From positions 2,976,001 to 3,040,000 of the forward strand of contig NZ_CP156060.1 of assembly GCF_039778605.1 (NCBI RefSeq): 64,000 bases of DNA, read 5' to 3'. The DNA is from Flavobacterium sp. WV_118_3. Lineage in GTDB: Bacteria; Bacteroidota; Bacteroidia; Flavobacteriales; Flavobacteriaceae. The number at the start of each line of letters is the position of its first letter. The stretch's first letter is position 1. Positions 55,528 through 63,173 of this stretch are shown here, in pieces. Under the pieces are notes generated by a model. That model was not told the origin of the DNA. It worked only from the letters and a program-made list of their open reading frames with translations, and searched no databases. The position numbers were made by a program, and so were the translations under genes.

Positions 55528-55842
55528 TTATTCGGTTTCTCCATAGTAGGCCTCAACACCTTCCAAAACATCTTGTTTAAGTATAGCACTATTTGGAAAT
55601 TTAACCCGCAAACCTTCTAAACACATAACAAATTCTTTATGCTGCGCTTTGTACGATATTTCTTCAAAACGCGAGGCGATCCATTCCAATGTGTTTTGAT
55701 CAAGATTGTTGATGGCTTTTATCGCCTGTGGCAGATCCGAAAGGATCATAGCTACAATCCGATCCAAGTCATACGGAACAGTGGGATCATTTACGTGTTT
55801 CTGTTCCATGCCCTGAACGATGGCGGTAATAGCTGCTTCCAT
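55528..55842 (-). CDS. Conserved hypothetical helical protein
   Basis: Acidic protein of 104 residues, all helical in appearance, cytoplasmic. It contains DPTVPYDLDRIVAMILSDLP, NTLEWIASRFEEISYKAQHK and EFVMCLEGLRVKFPNSAIL. I do not recognise a named family. The size and charge resemble immunity-type proteins, but it faces away from the RHS array and no toxin is beside it. It is convergent with the methyltransferase gene, four bases apart. Confidence 0.65.
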   Translation of the reverse strand: MEAAITAIVQGMEQKHVNDPTVPYDLDRIVAMILSDLPQAIKAINNLDQNTLEWIASRFEEISYKAQHKEFVMCLEGLRVKFPNSAILKQDVLEGVEAYYGETE

Positions 55843-55877
55843 TTGTTATGTTTATCGGATTAAAAATAAAAAGAAAT

Positions 55878-55918
55878 GTTTACACCTGACAGGTTTTTGA
55901 AACCTGTCAGGTGTAAAC
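55878..55918. repeat. Perfect palindromic repeat (copy 2)
   Basis: A 19-base arm (gtttacacctgacaggttt, 55878-55896) and its exact reverse complement (55900-55918) flank ttg. The inner 15 bases are identical to copy 1 at 4824-4856. It is intergenic, between the tRNA terminator and the 104-residue gene. Confidence 0.93.
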
Positions 55919-55920
55919 AA

Positions 55921-55957
55921 AAAAGCCCTACATTTCTGTAAGGCTTTTCTTTTTTTA
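55921..55957 (-). terminator. Terminator of the tRNA gene
   Basis: Read on the minus strand, aaaagccttaca and tgtagggctttt pair with one mismatch, followed by a T run. It lies just downstream of the tRNA. Confidence 0.78.
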
Positions 55958-55962
55958 ACCAG

Positions 55963-56036
55963 TGGTCCCACTTGGGCTCGAACCAAGGACCACCTGATTA
56001 TGAGTCAGGTGCTCTAACCAACTGAGCTATAGGACC
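55963..56036 (-). tRNA. tRNA with anticodon CAT (elongator Met or lysidine-type Ile)
   Basis: The minus strand folds as a 74-base cloverleaf. The acceptor stem GGTCCTA/TGGGACC has one T-G pair, the D arm is AGCTCAGTTGGTTAGAGC, the anticodon arm is CCTGA-CTCATAA-TCAGG with anticodon CAT, and the T arm has GGTTCGAGCC. CCA is not encoded. CAT tRNAs read AUG, or AUA after lysidine modification. The ACTCATAATC loop context occurs in both types, so I leave the identity open. Confidence 0.93.
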
Positions 56037-56082
56037 GGTTTAGAGGCTGCAATATTACTACTATTTTTCGTTTAGTGCAAAC

Positions 56083-56487
56083 TTATTCCAAAATTTCTTG
56101 ACACAGTTCTACCAGTACACCATTGGTCCCTTTAGGGTGCAAAAAGGCCACCAGCTTGTTATCGGCACCGCGTTTTGGCGTTTCGTTCAATACCGTAAAC
56201 CCTTCCGATTTTAAACGGGCAATTTCCGAAACAATGTCTTCTACATCAAAAGCAATATGATGAATCCCTTCTCCTTTTTTCTCGATAAATTTTGCAATCG
56301 GACTATCCGGAGTGGTGGCTTCCAATAATTCTATTTTATTCGGTCCGTTCCTAAAAAAAGAGGTCTTCACACCTTCGCTTGCCACTTCCTCCTGCTTGTA
56401 GGCCGGCGCACCAAATAATTTTTCAAAAATAACATTGGACACTTCAAGGTCTTTTACCGCTATTCCGATATGCTCTATTTTTCTCAT
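56083..56487 (-). CDS. mce: Methylmalonyl-CoA epimerase
   Basis: Vicinal-oxygen-chelate enzyme that interconverts the two methylmalonyl-CoA epimers in propionate metabolism. The start at 56487 gives MRKIEHIGIAVKDLEVSN, the family N terminus; 16 extra upstream codons have no match. Metal ligands are His6 region (EHIGIAV), GIHHIAFDV and VLVELCQE near the C terminus. It has 134 residues, a normal length. It is divergent from rbfA. Confidence 0.93.
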   Translation of the reverse strand: MRKIEHIGIAVKDLEVSNVIFEKLFGAPAYKQEEVASEGVKTSFFRNGPNKIELLEATTPDSPIAKFIEKKGEGIHHIAFDVEDIVSEIARLKSEGFTVLNETPKRGADNKLVAFLHPKGTNGVLVELCQEILE

Positions 56488-56589
56488 TCTAGTACTTCTT
56501 ATTTTGTTTTTTGGGTTGTTATCTTCCGAAAACAAAGATAAAAAACTTTATCCGCCGTCAACTTTAAAAATTTACAATCCAAAAAATTG

Positions 56590-56597
56590 TACTTTTG
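56590..56597 (+). promoter_or_regulatory. Promoter -7 box abutting the rbfA start codon
   Basis: TACTTTTG matches TAnnTTTG and ends four bases before the rbfA ATG at 56602, predicting a leaderless or nearly leaderless transcript. Confidence 0.6.
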
Positions 56598-56601
56598 CAT
56601 C

Positions 56602-56994
56602 ATGGAAACAAATAGACAAAAAAAGATAGGAACCGTTTTGCAGAAAGATCTTGTTGATATTCTGCAGGGCGAAGTGCGTAAAAACGGAATTAGCAATCTA
56701 ATTATTTCCGTATCGAAAGTAAGTGTCACCACCGATTTATCTATCGCAAAAGTATACCTGAGCATTTTCCCGGCCGATAAAGGAGCCGAAATTCTAAACG
56801 CTATCCGTAGTAATACTCCATTGATCAAACACGATTTGTCACAACGTGTAAAACTACAATTGCGCAAAGTACCCAATCTGGCTTTCTATATCGATGACAG
56901 CCTTGATTATATCGAAAAAATCGACAAAGCATTAAGCGGCGACGAAAACCCGATCGAAAACCCGGAACTTCTAATCAAACGAAAAAAATCGTAA
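56602..56994 (+). CDS. rbfA: 30S ribosome-binding factor A
   Basis: KH-fold factor for 16S rRNA processing and late 30S assembly. It has 130 residues from METNRQKKIGTVLQKDLVDI; the frame extends five codons upstream across the promoter box and is not used. VSVTTDLSIAKVYLSIFP and LRKVPNLAFYIDDSLDYIEK are typical RbfA sequences. Its stop touches the TTG start of the permease gene, so the two are coupled. Confidence 0.95.
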   Translation: METNRQKKIGTVLQKDLVDILQGEVRKNGISNLIISVSKVSVTTDLSIAKVYLSIFPADKGAEILNAIRSNTPLIKHDLSQRVKLQLRKVPNLAFYIDDSLDYIEKIDKALSGDENPIENPELLIKRKKS

Positions 56995-58194
56995 TTGAAT
57001 TTCCCGTTTTACATAGCCAAACGATATACCGTTAGTTTTAGCAAAAGCACCGCGATCAATATCATTACCGGTATTGCATCGCTGGGTATTATTGTTAGTG
57101 CTATGTCCTTATTTGTTGTGCTTTCGGTCTTTAGTGGCCTAAGGGAGTTTAGTCTTTCGTTTGCCAACGATACCGATCCCGATCTGAAAATGTTCGGAAA
57201 AACCGGCAAATCACTCACCATTAGTCCGGAACAGGAAAAACAGCTTAAAAACACCAAAAGTATCGCGCTTTTTAGCAAAGTGGTCGAGGAACGCGTTTTG
57301 TTCTATTTTAATGGTAAGGAACAGGTAGCCTATTTAAAAGGTGTGGATAGCATCTACAGAAAAATCAACCCGTTTGAAAAGAAAATTTATGGTGGTCAGT
57401 GGCTCAATCCAAATACCAGTCAGGTAGTCGTAGGATATGGCATTACCAATAAATTGTCGATGGGACTTTTCGATTACAACAACACCTTTGAAGTTTTTGT
57501 ACCAAAACCCGGCAAAGGCACGATCGACAATCCGAATGACGCTTTTAACAAAGCGGTTTTGGTTCCGATTGGGATTTATGCCATCAACGAAGATCTGGAT
57601 AACAAATACGTTTTTTCCGATTTAGCACTGGCACAGGAATTATTGCAATACAAACCCAATCAGGTGACTGCTATCGAATTTCAGCTTAAAGCCGGAGCCG
57701 ATGAAAATCTGGCATTATCCGAAATCAAATCTATTTTTAAAGACTCCGTTTCAATCAAAACACGGGCGCAGCTCAACGACAGTCTTTACAAGATGCTGAA
57801 TACCGAAAATATTGCCGTTTACCTGATCTTTACATTAGTGATCATCGTGGCATTATTCAATCTGATCGGTGCCTTGATCATGATGATTCTGGATAAAAAA
57901 GCCAATCTGAAAACACTTTTTAATCTCGGTGCCGAAATCAAACACCTAAGAAGTATTTTTCTGCTTCAAGGTAGTTTGATCACCGTAACCGGAGGACTAA
58001 TCGGTTTAGTGCTCGGTATTATTGTGGTGATCCTGCAAAAACAGTTTTCACTGATCATGGTTACGCCAACAATGGCCTATCCGGTGGTTTTCGATATTAT
58101 GAACATTCTTACCGTATTACTGACGATCGTTATTTTAGGCTTTCTGGCATCGCTTATCGCCTCCAGTCGCGTGAGTAAAAAATTATTACAATAG
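56995..58194 (+). CDS. FtsX-like ABC transporter permease (LolC/LolE type)
   Basis: Inner-membrane permease of 399 residues, four helices with the MacB/LolE architecture. Helix 1 is about 25-48 (ASLGIIVSAMSLFVVLSVFS), followed by a large periplasmic MacB_PCD domain (about 50-270) and a C-terminal FtsX block with three helices (about 275-395). YIAKRYTVSFSKSTAINIIT at the start is typical of lipoprotein-releasing permeases. TTG follows the rbfA stop directly. No ATPase gene is next to it, so its LolD-like partner must be elsewhere. Export of lipoproteins to the outer membrane is the likely role. Confidence 0.9.
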   Translation: MNFPFYIAKRYTVSFSKSTAINIITGIASLGIIVSAMSLFVVLSVFSGLREFSLSFANDTDPDLKMFGKTGKSLTISPEQEKQLKNTKSIALFSKVVEERVLFYFNGKEQVAYLKGVDSIYRKINPFEKKIYGGQWLNPNTSQVVVGYGITNKLSMGLFDYNNTFEVFVPKPGKGTIDNPNDAFNKAVLVPIGIYAINEDLDNKYVFSDLALAQELLQYKPNQVTAIEFQLKAGADENLALSEIKSIFKDSVSIKTRAQLNDSLYKMLNTENIAVYLIFTLVIIVALFNLIGALIMMILDKKANLKTLFNLGAEIKHLRSIFLLQGSLITVTGGLIGLVLGIIVVILQKQFSLIMVTPTMAYPVVFDIMNILTVLLTIVILGFLASLIASSRVSKKLLQ

Positions 58195-58217
58195 ATTTTC
58201 TCCTGAAAAATAAATTC

Positions 58218-58225
58218 TATATTTG
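58218..58225 (+). promoter_or_regulatory. Promoter -7 box TATATTTG upstream of the MATE gene
   Basis: TATATTTG fits TAnnTTTG. Transcription from here would give a leader of about 125 bases before the ATG at 58356, containing the short frame and hairpins described separately. Confidence 0.55.
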
Positions 58226-58248
58226 TCGCTCATTATAACTGAACGCCG

Positions 58249-58328
58249 ATGAAAGTTTCTGCATCGTCCTAACCTATCCGGAGATAATTTAGGACATTTC
58301 GATTTCACTTGCCTTCCCGTTTTCGGGA
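58249..58328 (+). promoter_or_regulatory. Structured leader with short open frame before the MATE gene
   Basis: A seven-codon frame MKVSASS (58249-58272) ends in TAA inside the left arm of a hairpin: gtcctaa (58266-58272) pairs with ttaggac (58289-58295), with an inner tatc-cgga-gata tip. A second hairpin, tcccg-tttt-cggga, lies at 58315-58328. A ribosome on the short frame would melt the first hairpin, so translation-dependent control is possible. I match no known riboswitch. Confidence 0.4.
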
Positions 58329-58355
58329 TCTTATCAATCATTAATCCTAATTATT

Positions 58356-59783
58356 ATGACAGAAACAAATAGGCCGCAAGGCACTCTTTTTAAAATTTTC
58401 AATACGATCAAACAAGCCCTTAAAGGGGACGAAAATTTCGATTATACCAGCGGTAGTATCAAAAAAGCAGTAATCCTATTGGCCATTCCCATGGTTTTGG
58501 AAATGCTGATGGAATCCGTTTTTGCTTTGGTCGACCTGTATTTTGTGGGCCATTTGGAGCATAGTAGCTACGCCATTCAAACCGTAGGTTTAACCGAATC
58601 GGTAATCACCATTATCTATTCACTTGCCATTGGAATCAGTATGGCCGCAACCGCCGTAGTGGCGCGTCGTATCGGAGAAAAAGATCCGGTTGCCGCAGCC
58701 AAAGCCGGTATGCAGGCTATTATTATTGCGGTTTTTATCAATAGTATTATCAGTATTGGCGGGTTTATTTTCGCCAAAGATATTTTATTACTGATGGGCG
58801 CTTCTCAGGAAGCCGCCGATTATGGGGTGAATTTTACCCGCATTATGATGGGTGGTAGCTTATGTATTATGTTGCTTTTCCTGATCAACGGAATTTTTCG
58901 CGGAGCCGGAAATGCCGCGATCGCGATGAAAAGTTTATGGCTGGCCAATATCTGTAACATTATTTTATGTCCGATATTGATCAATGGTTTCGGGCCCATA
59001 CCGGCTTTCGGACTAACGGGTGCTGCAATTGCGACGACTACCGGTAGAAGTATCGGCGTACTCTATCAATTGTACCATTTGTTTAACGGTCGGGGCATTT
59101 TAAAAATCATCCCTTCTTATTTTATTCCGGATTTCAAACAGATAAAAGCATTGATCAAAATCGCAGCTCCGGGTGTTTTACAGTTTGTAATCGCTTCGTG
59201 TAGCTGGATCTTTTTAGCGCAACTGGTGGCTACAACCGGCGGTGATCATGGATCGGCCGGATACCAGACAGCTTTACGAATTATGATGTTTTTTATCCTT
59301 CCGGCCTGGGGATTGAGTAATGCCGCTTCTACCCTGGTAGGACAAAATCTTGGTGCCAAACAGGTGGAACGCGCCGAAAAATCGGTAATCACAACCGCTA
59401 AATATAACGTAGCATTTATGGCTGTAATTACGGTTGTTACCTTTCTGTTTGCTCAGTATATTATCGGCTTCTTTACAGACGATATACTGATACAAAATAT
59501 CGCAGTTGAAGCGCTACACATTATGTGCTTAGGCTATGTTTTTTATGGTATCGGAATGGTGTTGATCAACACCTTTAACGGAGCAGGTGATACCTGGACA
59601 CCAACCTGGGTAAACTTTTTCGGGTTTTGGTTGTTCCAGATTCCATTGGCGTATCTGTTGGCCAAATATTATCAAATGGGGCCAACCGGGGTATTCCTTT
59701 CGGTTCCGATTGCCGAAACAGCAATTACAATCGCCAGTATTTTTCTGTATCGCAGAGGGCGTTGGAAACGCGTTGAAGTATAA
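58356..59783 (+). CDS. MATE family efflux transporter
   Basis: Cation-coupled multidrug/metabolite exporter of 475 residues with twelve hydrophobic segments. Family marks are AIPMVLEMLMESVFALVDLY in the first helix, GNAAIAMKSLWLANICNI, and the C-lobe repeat PAWGLSNAASTLVGQNLGA. The cytoplasmic N-terminal tail of about 40 residues is unusually long. A leader of about 130 bases with a short frame precedes it, and the diverged palindrome plus a terminator follow. Substrate unknown. Confidence 0.93.
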   Translation: MTETNRPQGTLFKIFNTIKQALKGDENFDYTSGSIKKAVILLAIPMVLEMLMESVFALVDLYFVGHLEHSSYAIQTVGLTESVITIIYSLAIGISMAATAVVARRIGEKDPVAAAKAGMQAIIIAVFINSIISIGGFIFAKDILLLMGASQEAADYGVNFTRIMMGGSLCIMLLFLINGIFRGAGNAAIAMKSLWLANICNIILCPILINGFGPIPAFGLTGAAIATTTGRSIGVLYQLYHLFNGRGILKIIPSYFIPDFKQIKALIKIAAPGVLQFVIASCSWIFLAQLVATTGGDHGSAGYQTALRIMMFFILPAWGLSNAASTLVGQNLGAKQVERAEKSVITTAKYNVAFMAVITVVTFLFAQYIIGFFTDDILIQNIAVEALHIMCLGYVFYGIGMVLINTFNGAGDTWTPTWVNFFGFWLFQIPLAYLLAKYYQMGPTGVFLSVPIAETAITIASIFLYRRGRWKRVEV

Positions 59784-59785
59784 AA

Positions 59786-59817
59786 AAACCTGTTAGATGT
59801 TTAGATCTGACAGGTTT
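59786..59817. repeat. Diverged palindromic repeat (copy 3)
   Basis: aaacctgttagat (59786-59798) and atctgacaggttt (59805-59817) pair with one G-T. The outer octamer is the same as in copies 1 and 2. It begins two bases after the MATE stop. Confidence 0.8.
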
Positions 59818-59830
59818 ACTATAACACAAA

Positions 59831-59858
59831 AGGGCTGTTCATTCACAGCTCTTTTTTT
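59831..59858. terminator. Terminator between MATE and dus genes
   Basis: agggctgt (59831-59838) and acagctct (59845-59852) pair with one G-T, followed by seven T residues on the plus strand and preceded by A residues, so it can serve both converging genes. Confidence 0.87.
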
Positions 59859-60852
59859 ATGTCATCTGATAATCGGCATACGCGTCTTCAATTTCTTCGA
59901 AGACTTTAAACAGTACCGCACTATCGTCCTGAGTAACCAGTTTCTGACGGTATTCTTTAAATCCGTGGATGCCTTTAAAATAATTGGTATAATGACGACG
60001 CATTTCTACAATCCCAACGCGTTCGCCTTTCCAGTCCATTGACCAGGTAAGGTGGTTTCGTGCCGCTTCCACTCTGTCTTTGATCGTAGGCGCTGCTAGT
60101 AATTCACCGGTTTCAAAATAATGTTTGATCTCGTTAAAAATCCATGGATATCCAATCGCCGCACGTCCGATCATAATTCCATCCAAGCCAAATCGGTTTT
60201 TGTATTCCAAGGCTTTTTGCGGACTGTCGATATCGCCATTACCAAAGATCGGCATCGTGATTCTCGGGTTATTTTTTACCCGTTCAATATGCGTCCAGTC
60301 GGAATGTCCTTTGTACATCTGTGCCCGGGTGCGCGCATGGATTGTAAGTGCCTGAACTCCGACGTCCTGTAATCGTTCGGCTACCTCATCGATATTAATC
60401 GAATCGTCATCCCATCCCAAACGGGTTTTTACCGTTACCGGCAGATGCGTACTTTTAACCACGGCTTTGGTTAAACGAACCATCAGATCAATATCTTTTA
60501 AAACGCCTGCTCCGGCACCTTTACAAACGACCTTTTTTACCGGACAACCAAAATTGATATCGACCAAATCCGGTTCTACGGTTTCCACGATCTTGGCCGA
60601 TAAGGCCATCGCTTCTTCATCCCCTCCGAAAATCTGAATCCCTACCGGTCGTTCATAATCGAAAATGTCCAGCTTTTTACGACTCTTCATCGCATCACGG
60701 ATCAATCCTTCCGAAGAAATAAATTCGGAATACATCAAATCCGCGCCATGCAATTTGCACAACCTGCGGAATGGCGGATCACTCACATCTTCCATAGGTG
60801 CGAGTAATAGCGGATAATCCGGTAATTCTATATTGCCAATCTTGACCATCAT
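59857..60852 (-). CDS. dusB: tRNA-dihydrouridine synthase
   Basis: FMN enzyme that reduces uridines in tRNA D loops. It has 331 residues: LLAPMEDVSDPPFRRLC near the start, the catalytic cysteine in DINFGCPVKKVVCKGAGAG, HARTRAQMYKGHSDW, and the FMN phosphate site IFGNGDIDSPQKA with DGIMIGRAAIGYPWIF. The family is closest to DusB, though subtype cannot be proved by eye. Two ATG codons are adjacent (MMV) and either may be used. Confidence 0.93.
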   Translation of the reverse strand: MMVKIGNIELPDYPLLLAPMEDVSDPPFRRLCKLHGADLMYSEFISSEGLIRDAMKSRKKLDIFDYERPVGIQIFGGDEEAMALSAKIVETVEPDLVDINFGCPVKKVVCKGAGAGVLKDIDLMVRLTKAVVKSTHLPVTVKTRLGWDDDSINIDEVAERLQDVGVQALTIHARTRAQMYKGHSDWTHIERVKNNPRITMPIFGNGDIDSPQKALEYKNRFGLDGIMIGRAAIGYPWIFNEIKHYFETGELLAAPTIKDRVEAARNHLTWSMDWKGERVGIVEMRRHYTNYFKGIHGFKEYRQKLVTQDDSAVLFKVFEEIEDAYADYQMT

Positions 60853-60865
60853 CTACATTTTGCCG

Positions 60866-60873
60866 CAAAATTA
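60866..60873 (-). promoter_or_regulatory. Promoter -7 box TAATTTTG for dus
   Basis: On the minus strand TAATTTTG fits TAnnTTTG and lies 13 bases before the first ATG of the dus gene. Confidence 0.5.
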
Positions 60874-61178
60874 CAAATTTTAATCAATTCTTTTTCTTAA
60901 CGTTACTGTAAAGCTTTTGAGTAGCACTTCAACCGATGCCTTACTTGTCTTTTCTGAAAATTATTGAATCGACATAAAAAAGACAGTGATTTCAATACTA
61001 TCCGCTTGTAACTGACCAACTTTCAATTATATTTGCGGATTATTTCACTACCTTTATATAGAAAATCCCCATATACGGCTGATTATCTGTACAAAGGCTT
61101 ATAAAGTCCTTTTGTTTTTTAACAAAGGTATGGCCGATCTGCATTCGGATTTGCCTTTAAAATTGATACAAAACGAAG
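60874..61178. other. Spacer between divergent dus and lepA
   Basis: About 300 AT-rich bases with no credible gene. It contains the dus box at its left edge and the lepA promoter-like box at 61028-61035. The lepA leader would be about 140 bases long. I see no strong hairpin in it. Confidence 0.5.
61028..61035 (+). promoter_or_regulatory. Promoter for lepA (TTG-N19-TATATTTG)
   Basis: TATATTTG matches the -7 consensus, and a TTG lies 19 bases upstream, the best-spaced promoter pair seen in the window. Confidence 0.6.
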
Positions 61179-62975
61179 ATGAAGCATATTAGAAATTTCT
61201 GCATTATTGCACATATCGATCACGGGAAAAGTACCCTTGCCGATCGATTACTGGACGCTACCCAAACCGTGACCGCACGTGAGCAGCAAGCTCAGTTGCT
61301 GGACAATATGGATTTGGAACGCGAACGTGGTATTACCATTAAAAGTCACGCAATTCAGATGGAGTACACCTATAAAGGAGAACAGTACATCCTGAACCTG
61401 ATCGACACTCCGGGTCACGTGGATTTCTCCTATGAGGTATCCCGTTCGATCGCAGCCTGTGAAGGGGCACTTTTAATTGTGGATGCAGCACAGAGTATTC
61501 AGGCACAAACCATTTCCAATCTATACCTGGCATTGGAAAACGACCTGGAAATTATCCCTGTTCTAAATAAAATTGATTTACCAAGTGCCAATCCGGAAGA
61601 AGTGAGCGATGATATCGTGGATCTGTTAGGCTGTAAGTTGGAAGATATTATCCCGGCATCCGGAAAAACCGGTCTGGGTGTCGATAAAATTCTGGAAGCC
61701 ATTATTGAACGTATTCCGGCACCTAAAGGTGATAAAGAAGAACCTCTTCAGGCTTTGATTTTTGACTCGGTTTACAATCCGTTCCGCGGAATTGAAGTTA
61801 TTTTCCGTGTGATTAACGGAGAAATCCGTAAAGGTCAGAAAATTAAATTTATGGCTACCGGTAATGAATATTTTGCCGATGAAATCGGAACCTTAAAATT
61901 AAACCAGGTTCCCAAACAGGTTGTCTCTACCGGTGACGTAGGGTATCTGATTTCTGGTATCAAAGAAGCCCGCGAAGTAAAAGTGGGTGATACCATTACC
62001 GATGCCAAAACACCAACTCAAAATATGATTCAGGGATTTGAGGATGTAAAACCAATGGTTTTTGCCGGTATTTACCCTGTTGACACCGAGGATTATGAAG
62101 AGCTTCGTAACTCCATGGAAAAGCTACAGCTAAATGACGCTTCGCTGGTATTTAGCCCGGAAAGTTCGGCCGCTTTAGGTTTTGGTTTCCGTTGTGGTTT
62201 CCTGGGAATGCTTCACATGGAAATCATTCAGGAACGTCTGGAGCGTGAGTTCAACATGACCGTGATCACTACGGTACCTAACGTTTCGTATCTGGCGTAC
62301 ACCAAAAAAGAGCCGGATACTCCACAAATTGTAAACAATCCTTCCGATTTACCGGAACCATCCAAACTGGACCGCGTGGAAGAACCATATATCAAAGCAA
62401 CAATCATCACCAAATCGGATTTTGTTGGACAGGTAATGAGTCTTTGTATCGAAAAACGCGGTATCATCACCAACCAAACGTATCTAACACCGGAACGTGT
62501 GGAGTTGACTTTCGACATGCCATTGGCCGAAATCGTATTTGATTTCTACGACCGATTAAAAACGGTTTCCAAAGGATATGCCTCTTTTGACTACTCGCCT
62601 ATTGGAATGCGTACGTCGAATCTGGTAAAAGTGGATGTACTCTTAAATGCAAACTCTGTAGATGCTTTATCGGCTTTGATTCATGCCGACAACGCCTATA
62701 ACATCGGTAAAAAAATGTGTGAAAAGCTAAAAGAGCTGATCCCACGTCAACAATTTGACATTCCGATTCAGGCAGCTATCGGTGCTAAGATCATCGCCCG
62801 TGAAACAATTAAAGCGTTGCGTAAAGACGTAACTGCAAAATGTTACGGAGGGGATATCTCCCGTAAACGTAAATTACTCGAAAAACAGAAAAAAGGTAAA
62901 AAACGTATGCGTCAGGTAGGTAATGTTGAAATCCCGCAGGAAGCATTTATGGCTGTATTAAAATTAAACGATTAG
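61179..62975 (+). CDS. lepA: Elongation factor 4 (LepA), ribosomal GTPase
   Basis: GTPase of 598 residues that acts on stalled or assembling ribosomes at the inner membrane. G motifs are [15 protein letters not shown] (G1), [15 protein letters not shown] (G3) and NKIDLPSA (G4). The LepA-specific C-terminal domain has [20 protein letters not shown] and ends [14 protein letters not shown]. The start [16 protein letters not shown] is the usual one. A perfect terminator follows. Confidence 0.97.
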   Translation: MKHIRNFCIIAHIDHGKSTLADRLLDATQTVTAREQQAQLLDNMDLERERGITIKSHAIQMEYTYKGEQYILNLIDTPGHVDFSYEVSRSIAACEGALLIVDAAQSIQAQTISNLYLALENDLEIIPVLNKIDLPSANPEEVSDDIVDLLGCKLEDIIPASGKTGLGVDKILEAIIERIPAPKGDKEEPLQALIFDSVYNPFRGIEVIFRVINGEIRKGQKIKFMATGNEYFADEIGTLKLNQVPKQVVSTGDVGYLISGIKEAREVKVGDTITDAKTPTQNMIQGFEDVKPMVFAGIYPVDTEDYEELRNSMEKLQLNDASLVFSPESSAALGFGFRCGFLGMLHMEIIQERLEREFNMTVITTVPNVSYLAYTKKEPDTPQIVNNPSDLPEPSKLDRVEEPYIKATIITKSDFVGQVMSLCIEKRGIITNQTYLTPERVELTFDMPLAEIVFDFYDRLKTVSKGYASFDYSPIGMRTSNLVKVDVLLNANSVDALSALIHADNAYNIGKKMCEKLKELIPRQQFDIPIQAAIGAKIIARETIKALRKDVTAKCYGGDISRKRKLLEKQKKGKKRMRQVGNVEIPQEAFMAVLKLND

Positions 62976-62983
62976 TATCAGAT

Positions 62984-63017
62984 AAAAGACCGGATTGAAC
63001 AATCCGGTCTTTTTTTA
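62984..63017 (+). terminator. Terminator after lepA
   Basis: aaaagaccggatt (62984-62996) and aatccggtctttt (63001-63013) pair exactly around gaac, followed by T residues. Confidence 0.94.
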
Positions 63018-63173
63018 TCGATTCCTCACCGCCGCCCTTCAACGTTTCACTTTGAAAATAACTTATTTTTTTAACAATTTAACTATCTTTTCAAAACAAT
63101 AAACAAATCTAATACCTTATTTAATATAACAAAAAGCTCTTTTTAGTAACTTTACAAGATTAATGCCCCCATC

